This document shows positions 25,080 through 33,975 of a stretch of DNA of 54,556 bases, one piece after another. Position 1 is the stretch's first letter; each line of letters begins with the position of its first letter. Source of the DNA: an uncultured Ruminococcus sp. (GTDB lineage Bacteria > Bacillota > Clostridia > Oscillospirales > Ruminococcaceae); contig CALANW010000140.1 of assembly GCA_937926145.1 (NCBI GenBank), positions 1-54,556 of the forward strand, in the 5' to 3' direction. The translations under genes were made by a program, and so were the position numbers. The notes under the pieces are model-generated. The model was not told where the DNA came from. It worked only from the letters and a program-made list of their open reading frames with translations, and did not search any database.

Positions 25080-28000
25080 CTAATTCATTTCAGCATTATC
25101 AGTCCAAAGTTCACACTGCATCATAACTGTCTGAACAGCATCTTCCATTCCTTCCGGAGGATAACGATGCTTTTTCAGCAGTTTTTTTATCATCATACGC
25201 ATTTTGGCTCGGGCAGATTCCCGCTTTTGCCAATCAATGGTCTTATTTTTACGAAGTGTATCTGCAAGTTCCTTTGTAATGGCTATGAGCTCATCGTTTT
25301 CATAAAAATCCTTGATTGCCTGTGGCTTGGTCAAAGCATCATAAAATGCCAATTCATCGGGTGTCAGTCCAAGCTGATCCCCCTCTTTTTGTGCAGCAGC
25401 AATCTGCTTTGCCAAATTCAGCATTTCCTCAATAACTTCTTCATTCGTCAGCATGCCATTAAGATAAGCATTAAGAGAACGTTGCATTATTTCGCTGAAT
25501 TTTTCAGACTTAACTACATTAGTCCTCCGATATACGGAAACCTGTTCGGCAATCAGCTTTTTCAGAAGTTCAACAGCGAGATTTTTTTCTTTCATATTGG
25601 CAACTTCCTGAAGAAATTTTGGATCAAACAGAGAGAATTCTTCCTTAACATCTGAAAAAAGATTTATCACACCTTCGCTCTTGATGCTTTGCTTCAGAAG
25701 TTCATTTATGCGTCCGTTTATTTCAGGCAACGATAATTTCTTTCCAACACCTTTGTTTGTTAAACGTAAAACAAGAACACGAACTGCTTCAAAAAATGCA
25801 GCTTCATATCGCATTTCCTCGTCAACCATAGAAGAACAAAGTGAAAGTGCCTGATGAAGAATAAGTGCTTCTTTTACAAATGAGTCCTTGTCATCAGCCT
25901 TTTCTCTGCCAATAATGAAGTTTACGGCTCCGCTTATTGTTTTTGATCTTTCAAGATCTGTTCCCGCAGCGAACTTGGAATAATCATAACCGTGGAATAT
26001 ATCACGGCATACAGACAATTTTTCAAGGAATTTCGGATATGCAACTTTAGCAACATCGGTATCACCGTAATTCTTTTTATCACGTGCTGTATAGTCATTC
26101 ATTGCCTGTTTCAAAGCTGTTGCAATACCTACATAATCAACTACAAGTCCGCCTTCTTTATCTCCGAATACTCGGTTTACACGTGCAATAGCCTGCATAA
26201 GATTATGTCCTGACATAGGCTTGTAAACATACATTGTTGCAAGTGATGGCACATCAAATCCTGTTAGCCACATATCTACAACAATAGCTATTTTCATCGG
26301 ACTGTTATTGTCCTTGAATTTCTTTGCAAGCTCGTCCTTGTGATGCTTATTGCCTATAACTTCACGCCATTCTTCGGGATCGTTGTTTCCTGAAGTCATA
26401 ACTACGCCTACCTTTTCCGTCCAGGAGGGACGAAGTTCCAGAATGCGTTTATATATCTTCATAGCAATAGGCCTGGAATAAGCCACAATCATTGCTTTAC
26501 CGGTAAGCAGATTTTCACGGTTATTCTCATAATGCTCAAGAATATCACATACCAATGAATTAATGGTATTGTCATTTCCGAGAACAGCTTCCAGCTGACC
26601 AAGCTCGTGCTTGCTTTTTTCGATAACCTCTGCATCTGCATTGGCTGCCATTATATCATATTCATCATCAATCAGCTTCAGTGTCTTTTCATCAAGATTA
26701 AGCTTTATTACACGGCTTTCATAATAGACCGGTCGTGTTGCTCCGTCCTCAACCGCCTGTGTCATATCATAAATATCAATGTAATTTCCAAACACTTCAA
26801 TTGTGCTGCGGTCTTTTGATGAAATAGGTGTACCTGTAAATCCGATATATGTAGCGTTAGGCAAACTGTTTCGGATAATACGTGCTGTACCAATCTTGAT
26901 TTTTCCTGTTTTTTCATCTACCTTTTCGGTCAAGCCATACTGTCCTCTATGAGCCTCATCAGCCATAACTACAATGTTTCGGCGTTCTGAAAGCGGTTCG
27001 CCTGATTCCTCAAATTTCTGCATTGTAGTAAAAATAATACCGTTAGCCTGTCTACCTGCCAGCAAGTTCTTTAAATGTTCACGGCTTTCTGCGTGCATAG
27101 GCTCTTGCCTGAGAAAATCCTTACATTTTGCAAACTGTCCATATAGCTGGTCATCAAGGTCATTTCTGTCAGTCAATACAACAATTGTCGGACTGTCAAG
27201 AGCTTCCTGCAAAAGATGAGCATAGAATACCATAGACAACGATTTTCCGCTGCCCTGTGTATGCCAGAAAACGCCGCCCTTACCGTCAGTAACAGATGCG
27301 TGTCTGGTTGATTCAACTGCTTTTCTGACCGCAAAATATTGATGATAACCTGCAAGGATCTTAATATTATTGGAACCGTCATTTGAAAAGCATATAAAAT
27401 TCTTTACAATATCAAGCAGTCTTTCTTTTTGGAATATCCCCTCAAAAAAAGTATCAAACTGTGCATATTGAGTATTTTCATAATCTCCGTCTTTAGTTTT
27501 CCATTCCATAAATCTGTCTTCGCCTGATGTTATTGTTCCAGCCTTGGAAGTCAACTGGTCGCTCATAACACATATAGCATTATAGTTAAACATTGATGGA
27601 ATTTCTTTCATATAATTACGCAGCTGCCTGTATGCTTCCGAAACGTCAGTTTCCTCACGGGAGGGCGATTTCAGTTCAACAATTACCACAGGCAAACCGT
27701 TTAAAAACAAGATAATATCCGGACGCTTGTTGCTGTTCTCAATAAAAGCCCACTGATTTGCTACAATAAAGGAATTGTTTTCGGGATTTTTATAATCAAC
27801 GAGATACACTATAGAAGAGCGTTCCTCACCGTCAACAAAAAATCTTACAGGTATGCCGTTTTGCAGATAATCCATAAATACTGCATTTTTCTGCACAAGC
27901 TCTCCGTTTTCAAAGTTTTTGAGCTTATAGATAGCATCTTGTATCGCATCATCGGGCAATTCCTTATTCAGATGATACATCGAATCCATAAGCACATCTT

Positions 28001-28121
28001 CATATAACGGACTGCTAAAATCTCTTTCTATATCGGGACCGTAAACGTGAGCATAACCCATTTCTTCAAAAAGCTGAATTATTGAGTTTTCGTAATCGGC
28101 TTCGGTATAATAGGTCACCAT
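25080..28121 (-). CDS. hsdR: Type I restriction enzyme R subunit
   Basis: This protein of 1,013 residues is the motor/nuclease subunit of a type I R-M system. A PD-(D/E)xK nuclease core lies near residue 135-155 (RPDIILF ... VVIVELKSP). SF2 helicase motifs are FWHTQGSGKSLSMVF (Walker A), VMADEAHRGQYG (DEAH box), YIGFTGTPIS and, later, AIARVNRVFGDK. A C-terminal helical region follows for contact with the M/S core. It translocates DNA and cuts away from unmethylated sites. ATG 28121 lies one base after the FRG stop. The TTG at 28139 is the longer alternative. It is the last gene of the minus-strand operon. Confidence 0.93.
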   Translation of the reverse strand: MVTYYTEADYENSIIQLFEEMGYAHVYGPDIERDFSSPLYEDVLMDSMYHLNKELPDDAIQDAIYKLKNFENGELVQKNAVFMDYLQNGIPVRFFVDGEERSSIVYLVDYKNPENNSFIVANQWAFIENSNKRPDIILFLNGLPVVIVELKSPSREETDVSEAYRQLRNYMKEIPSMFNYNAICVMSDQLTSKAGTITSGEDRFMEWKTKDGDYENTQYAQFDTFFEGIFQKERLLDIVKNFICFSNDGSNNIKILAGYHQYFAVRKAVESTRHASVTDGKGGVFWHTQGSGKSLSMVFYAHLLQEALDSPTIVVLTDRNDLDDQLYGQFAKCKDFLRQEPMHAESREHLKNLLAGRQANGIIFTTMQKFEESGEPLSERRNIVVMADEAHRGQYGLTEKVDEKTGKIKIGTARIIRNSLPNATYIGFTGTPISSKDRSTIEVFGNYIDIYDMTQAVEDGATRPVYYESRVIKLNLDEKTLKLIDDEYDIMAANADAEVIEKSKHELGQLEAVLGNDNTINSLVCDILEHYENNRENLLTGKAMIVAYSRPIAMKIYKRILELRPSWTEKVGVVMTSGNNDPEEWREVIGNKHHKDELAKKFKDNNSPMKIAIVVDMWLTGFDVPSLATMYVYKPMSGHNLMQAIARVNRVFGDKEGGLVVDYVGIATALKQAMNDYTARDKKNYGDTDVAKVAYPKFLEKLSVCRDIFHGYDYSKFAAGTDLERSKTISGAVNFIIGREKADDKDSFVKEALILHQALSLCSSMVDEEMRYEAAFFEAVRVLVLRLTNKGVGKKLSLPEINGRINELLKQSIKSEGVINLFSDVKEEFSLFDPKFLQEVANMKEKNLAVELLKKLIAEQVSVYRRTNVVKSEKFSEIMQRSLNAYLNGMLTNEEVIEEMLNLAKQIAAAQKEGDQLGLTPDELAFYDALTKPQAIKDFYENDELIAITKELADTLRKNKTIDWQKRESARAKMRMMIKKLLKKHRYPPEGMEDAVQTVMMQCELWTDNAEMN

Positions 28122-28122
28122 T

Positions 28123-29397
28123 TTATTCACCACTTTCAATATGAGAAGAAATATACTTTTTTACTTCATCATTTATTTTGTTGATAATCGTATTTGCTTT
28201 TTCTTTTGATTCTATTTTATCTTTATTTTTAGCACAATAGTATCCAGTAATAGCCATTTTCATCTTGCTCAACTCATTATTACGTTTGTACCAATCAATA
28301 GTAAAACTATTTTGTATTATACTTTTTATTTCTTCAAAGTCTTCTGAACTAACTACATTACACAATATATTTCCCATATTTTTTGTGAGATGATTATTTA
28401 ATTCGTTGTCATCATCTAAACTTATACTCAAATTATTGTTTTCAACTTTTTCACCATATTTAGAAAAATCACTAACAGACTGAACATGCTCTTTATTTAC
28501 AAACCTTATATAGTTTAATTGATGCTCTAATTCGGGAAATAGCGTTGCTTCATTTATGTTATATAAATCCAACTCTTTAAGTATAGATTCTTTGTTTTCA
28601 CCATTAATATAAAAGAATCTTTCAGAAAACTCTTCTCTTAAATTTCCCTTAGATTTTGTAATTATTGAATTTCCGACCTCCGAACCTGAAACTATCGTAA
28701 ACAGACTCGCTAATAAAAAAACTCCACTTTGTTTTCTTAATCTTTCATTTGTATATGTAGGTGTTACCATATAGTTATTTTGTATTAGCTTTACAAATTC
28801 TGGAAAATATGTTTTTTGTAGCCATCTATCTTTTGTTTCTATATCAATGATCTGATTTTGTCTAAGTCTTTCAAGAATTTCGGAAATAGTGTTTTCTTTT
28901 GATAAATCATAACTAGCCAATGCAGATACAATCTTTACTTCTTTATCAGTCGACTGTGATGGATAATAATTATTTGTATAATAAATAACTCCGTATGGTT
29001 CTTTTTCAACTTTCTCATCGTCTGATTCATATTCTTCGTTCCCATGTATTTTGCATGCAAAATATAGTGCTACCAGCGGATTCGTTGTCAGATCTAAAAG
29101 TCTGGTACACATTCCATAATGCTGATATTTTGTCATAATATCAAACAATGTACTGAATTCTTTGAATTCCATCGGTATTTTTTGCAATGGAATCTGCATC
29201 AGCTTATGCTCAATACTAAGCATATCATTTCTGAAAACACTTGGCTCTATATCCCAGAAATCAGCTTCTTGACCTCTAAAGTACCATTCTGTCGAAGTTC
29301 CATCAGCTGACTCTCTTAATGCTTTAACTTCACTAATGAATGAACTTACAGAGTCTATTTCTATTAAATTATCTAAGTCCAATTCTTTGTATGCCAA
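28123..29397 (-). CDS. FRG-domain protein between hsdS and hsdR
   Basis: This 424-residue cytoplasmic protein has an N-terminal FRG domain, named for the motif seen here as EWYFRGQEADFWDIEPSVFR, with the usual later block TRLLDLTTNPLVALYFACK. The C-terminal half is charged and helical with no recognised domain. FRG proteins occur often in phages and bacterial defence islands, but their activity is not established. It starts at TTG 29397, 9 bases after AGGAG, and its stop is one base from the hsdR ATG, so it is co-expressed with hsdR. It is more AT-rich than its neighbours. A defensive or accessory role is inferred from position only. Confidence 0.8.
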   Translation of the reverse strand: MAYKELDLDNLIEIDSVSSFISEVKALRESADGTSTEWYFRGQEADFWDIEPSVFRNDMLSIEHKLMQIPLQKIPMEFKEFSTLFDIMTKYQHYGMCTRLLDLTTNPLVALYFACKIHGNEEYESDDEKVEKEPYGVIYYTNNYYPSQSTDKEVKIVSALASYDLSKENTISEILERLRQNQIIDIETKDRWLQKTYFPEFVKLIQNNYMVTPTYTNERLRKQSGVFLLASLFTIVSGSEVGNSIITKSKGNLREEFSERFFYINGENKESILKELDLYNINEATLFPELEHQLNYIRFVNKEHVQSVSDFSKYGEKVENNNLSISLDDDNELNNHLTKNMGNILCNVVSSEDFEEIKSIIQNSFTIDWYKRNNELSKMKMAITGYYCAKNKDKIESKEKANTIINKINDEVKKYISSHIESGE

Positions 29398-29418
29398 AAT
29401 GTTTCACTCCTTTATACG

Positions 29419-29433
29419 ATAAATGAAAATTTA
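29419..29433 (+). repeat. Inversion site A
   Basis: ATAAATGAAAATTTA in plus orientation, between the FRG gene and the hsdS stop. One of four identical 15-bp sites of the hsdS switch. Its AAAT and ATTT arms around GAAA fit a tyrosine recombinase core. Confidence 0.8.
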
Positions 29434-29447
29434 CGCCTGCAAGCAGC

Positions 29448-30650
29448 TTAAATCTCGACCGCCGATACATCAATCTCGCCGTTCATCAGCTTCGGCAGAA
29501 GCGTGTCACGGAGATTTGCCAAATTATTTGCTTCAATTCTATTGGTATATACTGTTTCAAGCATCGGAGCTACTGCCTGATTGAATTTTTCGATATATTC
29601 AGCAGAGGGAATACAGATAGGATATACCATTATCTGCTGTTTGTCACCTCTGGGCATTTTTGTTCCTTTTGAACCTGTAACCATATAATCAAAGAATTTG
29701 TCTGCATACAGGGCACAGTATAGAAATGCAGAATAATCAGTTTTGTTCGGCACAAAGCATAGAACATCTGTTGAGCAACCACAATCAGAAAAGCAATATA
29801 GTATTTTCTTGAAATACGGGCGAATATTTGATATAAGCACATCGCCCTTTTTGCAAGCAGTAGTCTGTTTGATTGTAGGTAGTGTGGTAGCCTGAACAGC
29901 ACCTTGACGGTTTGGCTGCATATTTTCCGTGGAGTAGTAGGTATCCAAAGTCAAATCATCAATATCCACCTTATCTTTGGAGTAATCGCAGATTTCGGAG
30001 AGTGTACCCATTCGCCAATCATCAGGCATAACCCCACCAAACGGCTCAAAGTCAACAAACCAAGATTTAAAAATCGCCTGCGCCTGCTGCTCTAAATTTT
30101 CATTTATCTTATTATTCAATTCAATTTTTTCGTCAATAGAAAGAAGAATGGATGCTATCCTTTTCTGTATTTCTAATGATGGCAAGTTAATCTCAATGTT
30201 TTTAAAGTTTTTAAGTGGCTGAGACAATGCCGGAACGCCAGTTTGATTTGCAAATGATAGTATTTTATGTTGCCCCTCGTATGTATGAAAATAGTAAACA
30301 ATATATGGAACAAATACTCTTTTTTCATCAAAGGTGACTCTGAACTGACGTTGTGAACATAAATATGCTTCATATGCGGAATCATTTGGTATATAAGCAA
30401 TTTGCCCTAATGTTCCGCTTATTGTTACAATAACATCATTACGGTGTGCAATCGATCTATAAAGCGAGTTTGCTTTCTCCTCCGTAACATATTTTGTAAT
30501 ATTATCGGTAACCTTATATCCCTTAAGATTCGCACCATCTATGATAGGAAAACCATAATCTACAAAACAAGATACTTTTAGATTGGATCCGAACGGACCT
30601 GCTGCGATATCAACAATTACACTATCAAGTTTTATTGTTTCCATGTTCAT
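29448..30650 (-). CDS. hsdS: Type I restriction enzyme specificity subunit, complete copy (expressed form)
   Basis: This 400-residue HsdS has two target recognition domains. TRD1 spans about 1-150. Then come the conserved helix (QKRIASILLSIDEKIELNNKI, NENLEQQAQAIFKSWF), TRD2 at about 205-365, and the C-terminal helix ending NLANLRDTLLPKLMNGEIDV. It sets the methylation sequence for the HsdM/HsdR complex. Inversion sites B (30093-30107, in the middle of the gene) and A (just past the stop) flank its 3' half. Flipping that half would end the protein as NENLRLQAA. Start ATG 30650, with ATG 30644 also in frame, begins shortly after the recombinase stop. Confidence 0.92.
   Translation of the reverse strand: MNMETIKLDSVIVDIAAGPFGSNLKVSCFVDYGFPIIDGANLKGYKVTDNITKYVTEEKANSLYRSIAHRNDVIVTISGTLGQIAYIPNDSAYEAYLCSQRQFRVTFDEKRVFVPYIVYYFHTYEGQHKILSFANQTGVPALSQPLKNFKNIEINLPSLEIQKRIASILLSIDEKIELNNKINENLEQQAQAIFKSWFVDFEPFGGVMPDDWRMGTLSEICDYSKDKVDIDDLTLDTYYSTENMQPNRQGAVQATTLPTIKQTTACKKGDVLISNIRPYFKKILYCFSDCGCSTDVLCFVPNKTDYSAFLYCALYADKFFDYMVTGSKGTKMPRGDKQQIMVYPICIPSAEYIEKFNQAVAPMLETVYTNRIEANNLANLRDTLLPKLMNGEIDVSAVEI
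30093..30107 (-). repeat. Inversion site B
   Basis: The 15-bp site in minus orientation, inside hsdS at codons for INENL. It shares the preceding AATAATAAG with site D and the following GAGCAGCAGGCGCAGGC with site C. Confidence 0.85.
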
Positions 30651-30662
30651 TCCAAAATCATC

Positions 30663-31649
30663 CTATCCAATATATTTTCTATGCGCCAGCTTCACATTAC
30701 TCTGCTTCACCATCGCATATTGAAGTGTAGTATCTATTCTTTGATGACCGAGCAGCTGTTGAAGCTGTTCGATCGGCATACCCTTGTCGATAGCCATTGT
30801 TGCAAGAGTACGTCTGAATTTGTGCGGATGCACCTTGTTAATACCAAGTTTTTTGCCAAGCTCACGAAGCCTAAGCTCAATGCTTCCTATTTTCAAGCGG
30901 TTATAGGGAGCTTTGAGCGTTACAAACAACGCAGGATTATCATCTGTACGTGAGTCAAGATAATTTTGAAGATGCAACTTTGTCCGGGCATCAAAATAAA
31001 CCATACGCTCTTTATCTCCTTTTCCGAGAACAACACATTCCCGTTCCGTAAAATCTATATCCTCTCGATTCAGCAGTACCATTTCCCCTACACGCATACC
31101 TGTTGATGCAAGCATATCTATCATCGCCAGATCACGGAACTCAGTGCAGTTATCACGCATAAGTTCAAGATTTTCATCTGTATATGTATCTTTAACCGTT
31201 TTGCTTGTCTTAACCTTGTGAATGCGGCGAACAGGGCTTTTTATTATGTAATCCTCATCTTCAAGCCATGAGAAAAAGCTGGACATTATACGCCTGATAT
31301 TATCCATAGTAACCTTGCACGCTTTTTTCTGTGATTGATATTCTGCAAAATAGCAGCGTAAATCATCAGTTGTTATGTGCTGTACCTCTTTACCGATCGA
31401 AGCAAATGCCGCTGTAATGGTTCTATCATAATAATGCAGGCTCTTTTCGGAACAACCCTCAATCCGCTTTGCGGACAGAAAGGCAGATAAAAGCTCTTGA
31501 TTTGTAGCCGTGCTGTCATTATTGACAGATTGGCTAACCTCAATTTCAGCAAAAAGCTGCTCAAGAACAAATCGAAGCTCTTTGAGCTGCGCATTATCAA
31601 GATGTTTTAGCATCCGCTGTTCAATTTCAGTAATAAGTTTTGTTTTCAT
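30663..31649 (-). CDS. Tyrosine recombinase for hsdS inversion
   Basis: This 328-residue XerC/D-like phage integrase has an N-terminal SAM-like DNA-binding domain (about 60-145) and a catalytic domain (about 165-325). Catalytic residues appear in ASTGMRVGEM (Arg), HPHKFRRTLATM (His-x-x-Arg), LLGHQRID (His) and TLQYAMV (Tyr). It sits between two hsdS copies and four inverted sites, so it most likely flips the hsdS halves. Start ATG 31649 is 7 bases after AAGGAG. ATG 31655 is too close. It differs from the element's integrase at 40337. Confidence 0.9.
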   Translation of the reverse strand: MKTKLITEIEQRMLKHLDNAQLKELRFVLEQLFAEIEVSQSVNNDSTATNQELLSAFLSAKRIEGCSEKSLHYYDRTITAAFASIGKEVQHITTDDLRCYFAEYQSQKKACKVTMDNIRRIMSSFFSWLEDEDYIIKSPVRRIHKVKTSKTVKDTYTDENLELMRDNCTEFRDLAMIDMLASTGMRVGEMVLLNREDIDFTERECVVLGKGDKERMVYFDARTKLHLQNYLDSRTDDNPALFVTLKAPYNRLKIGSIELRLRELGKKLGINKVHPHKFRRTLATMAIDKGMPIEQLQQLLGHQRIDTTLQYAMVKQSNVKLAHRKYIG

Positions 31650-31736
31650 AATCATTCTCCTTGTTAATATTTATTGGAGAACGACAAGCAACGGCTGTTC
31701 TGTGTAAAACCTCGCCGTTGATGAGGCTTTGATAAT

Positions 31737-31751
31737 ATAAATGAAAATTTA
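31737..31751 (+). repeat. Inversion site C
   Basis: The 15-bp site in plus orientation at the 5' edge of the silent hsdS cassette, in frame with it. Confidence 0.85.
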
Positions 31752-32372
31752 GAGCAGCAGGCGCAGGCTCTATTCAAGGCTTGGTTTGTAGATTTCGAGC
31801 CGTTTGGTGGGGTTATGCCGGAGAATTGGGAAAAGAAGTCTTTAGGTGAAATATCTGAAATGAGTGCAGGCGGAGATAAACCAAAGAATGCAACAGAAAT
31901 ACCTACAACTGAAAATACAGTACCTATCTATTCAAACGGAATATCTAATGAAGGATTATACGGATTTACTGATAAAGCAAAAATTGTTGAAGAAAGCGTT
32001 ACTGTATCAGCAAGAGGTACAATTGGCTATGTTTGTTTAAGGCAAACTCCATATGTTCCTATTGTCCGCTTAATAACAATTATACCAAGAACGAGTATTG
32101 TTTCGGCTAAATATATCTATTTACATCTTAAAACTATGAATATTTCTGGTACAGGTACTACTCAACAGCAACTTACTGTTCCAAATTTCAAAAGTACAGA
32201 GCTATCTATACCAAATATAACTGTTATTAATAAATTTACATCAATAGTAAATCCTATGTTTGAAAAAATAAAAGATAATAAGATTGAAAATCAACGACTT
32301 GCGTCTCTCCGTGACACCCTCCTGCCCAAACTGATGAACGGCGAAATTGACGTATCAGAAGTGCAGATTTAA
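31740..32372 (+). CDS. hsdS: Silent inverted hsdS 3' cassette (second TRD plus C-terminal helix)
   Basis: The frame is open from 31722. From 31740 it reads the central HsdS sequence NENLEQQAQALFKAWFVDF, then a TRD unlike that of the complete hsdS, and ends LRDTLLPKLMNGEIDVSEVQI. There is no start codon with a ribosome site; the first ATG is 31815. It is therefore half a gene, lying opposite to the surrounding hsd genes, bounded by sites C and D, and overlapping the stop of the N-terminal half gene. Inversion between C and D would join it in frame to that half. Confidence 0.88.
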   Translation, partial: NENLEQQAQALFKAWFVDFEPFGGVMPENWEKKSLGEISEMSAGGDKPKNATEIPTTENTVPIYSNGISNEGLYGFTDKAKIVEESVTVSARGTIGYVCLRQTPYVPIVRLITIIPRTSIVSAKYIYLHLKTMNISGTGTTQQQLTVPNFKSTELSIPNITVINKFTSIVNPMFEKIKDNKIENQRLASLRDTLLPKLMNGEIDVSEVQI

Positions 32373-32917
32373 GCGGCTGCATCCCATAAATTTTCATTTA
32401 TCTTATTATTAAGTTCGATTTTATCATCAATTGACCTAAGAAAACAGCCAATTTTTCGTTGAATTTCAAAATTCGGGAAGTTAATTACAAGTTTTTCTAA
32501 GACATTTGTTTGTACACGTTGCCTGCCCGATGAACCAACCATTGATTTTATTGCGGGTTCACGCACAATGGGGCTACATATAAGATAATAAACAAAATCC
32601 GCATCTGTAACCCCCTTGATAGCTCTGAATACAATATATTCTGTAGAACCAAATCCTACTTCATCGCTTTCTAAAATACTAACCTTAGCGGTTTTTCCAT
32701 TTTCAAGGCAAGGTGTTATTCTTGCCATTATTGTATCACCATTTCTGAACTTAGTACCACCTGTAAACTCCGATAATTCGTATTTTTGAATATCTCTACG
32801 AAATGGTTGAAGCATATCCATTGATATTTTTTTTGCTATCGTTCCTTTTGGCAAAAATTCCTTTGGATTGATTTCTATCATATCTTTAAGATTAGCCGTA
32901 TGCCATTTTATTTCCAT
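32369..32917 (-). CDS. hsdS: hsdS 5' half gene (first TRD), currently truncated by inversion
   Basis: This 182-residue N-terminal HsdS half (EIKWHTANLKDMIEINPKEF, TRD1, then IQRKIGCFLRSIDDKIELNN) reads through site D (INENL) and ends immediately as WDAAA and a stop. It has a GTGGGGA ribosome site and starts 2 bases after the PIN stop, so it is expressed from the hsdM operon. Half HsdS proteins can sometimes pair to form active specificity subunits, so it may not be inert. Inversion of 31737-32401 would replace the tail with the C-terminal cassette to give a full HsdS of about 390 residues. Confidence 0.9.
   Translation of the reverse strand: MEIKWHTANLKDMIEINPKEFLPKGTIAKKISMDMLQPFRRDIQKYELSEFTGGTKFRNGDTIMARITPCLENGKTAKVSILESDEVGFGSTEYIVFRAIKGVTDADFVYYLICSPIVREPAIKSMVGSSGRQRVQTNVLEKLVINFPNFEIQRKIGCFLRSIDDKIELNNKINENLWDAAA
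32387..32401 (-). repeat. Inversion site D
   Basis: The 15-bp site in minus orientation at the end of the hsdS half gene. Inverted with respect to C, 665 bp apart end to end. Confidence 0.85.
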
Positions 32918-32919
32918 TT

Positions 32920-33975
32920 TTATTCCCCACTTTCATCTTCTGAAGCATCTGCAACATCTGATCTATAGGCATCTTCAATTGAATAAATTTCACCTAAAAT
33001 ACACTCAACAATAATGACAATATCTATTTTTTCCTTCACTGATACACTGCCTTTAAAAGAATAACCAATCTCAAGAGTTGCATCTACATTATATTCCACT
33101 GTGTTTTCAGATTCGTTTATTACAGATATATTATTGTAACTTAAAAGTTTGACATATGTACTAGATATCAATCTGTTCTTTTCAATCAAACCATAATCTC
33201 GCTCTATCATTTGTATTTCAAAATCTGGAGATTCAAGCCATTTGATGAGTTCACTATTTTCAGAATAAGTTTCAATTGGCTGATACGTATAAATATCAAT
33301 TTCTTTTGCCCATTTTTCTAAGACTCCCTTTATTTCATCTTCGGAAGAACAAATGGATATTAAGGATTGAGGATTTAATTTTATAAACTCTTCAATTAGT
33401 GTTTCTTTGAATCCATTATCTTTAGTGTAAAAGATAATGTCTGCTTGTCTATGCGATAGTACAAACTCTAATACACTTTCCCATATGAGAACATCTTTGA
33501 AGCCTTTATCAGAATTTTTCTCTTTCCCACCAAACGGAGGCACTTTGTCAAAAGCACGTTTAACAATGCCCTTGAATCTATTATCGCTTGGGATGGGAAG
33601 CATAATTACTTTGTTTATTCCTGATTTTATTTCCTCTTGATATGCATGTAATTTTTCCGTTATATATGTACTGTAATCGTCTAATGCAACTCTATTGACG
33701 GAGTATTCTGGTAGAATCCATTTCTTGAAATATGCTTCGAATTCAATTATCTTTTTATCGTGAGCCTCAATTATCTGCTTTTTCATTTCATTCCAAGTAA
33801 CTTCTGGAATTGCTATCGTAACCTTTTCATATATATCCAATTGATTCACCATATCAATCACGTTTTTATAGGTGGCGTTAAACGAAAAAGATGTAAAATC
33901 AGCTTTCTTTTCATAAGGTTGAAATAGAATATTTGTATCAAATACAATAAAATATTCTTTTTTATCTGAGCTCAT
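32920..33975 (-). CDS. PIN-domain protein within the type I R-M operon
   Basis: This protein of 351 residues begins with a PIN-like nuclease domain. FIVFDTNILF carries the first metal-binding Asp and AIPEVTWNEMKKQI has an acidic helix. DKGFKDVLIWESVLEF and IIFYTKDNGFKE carry further Asp/Glu residues typical of the active site. The domain ends near residue 210. The C-terminal part (about 210-351) is beta-rich and unassigned. PIN domains are usually metal-dependent RNases. The ATG at 33975 overlaps the hsdM end by 14 bases and the stop is 2 bases before the hsdS half gene, so it is co-expressed with the methylase. The longer ATG at 34032 would overlap hsdM by 71 bases. A back-up RNase role is inference. 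Confidence 0.82.
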   Translation of the reverse strand: MSSDKKEYFIVFDTNILFQPYEKKADFTSFSFNATYKNVIDMVNQLDIYEKVTIAIPEVTWNEMKKQIIEAHDKKIIEFEAYFKKWILPEYSVNRVALDDYSTYITEKLHAYQEEIKSGINKVIMLPIPSDNRFKGIVKRAFDKVPPFGGKEKNSDKGFKDVLIWESVLEFVLSHRQADIIFYTKDNGFKETLIEEFIKLNPQSLISICSSEDEIKGVLEKWAKEIDIYTYQPIETYSENSELIKWLESPDFEIQMIERDYGLIEKNRLISSTYVKLLSYNNISVINESENTVEYNVDATLEIGYSFKGSVSVKEKIDIVIIVECILGEIYSIEDAYRSDVADASEDESGE

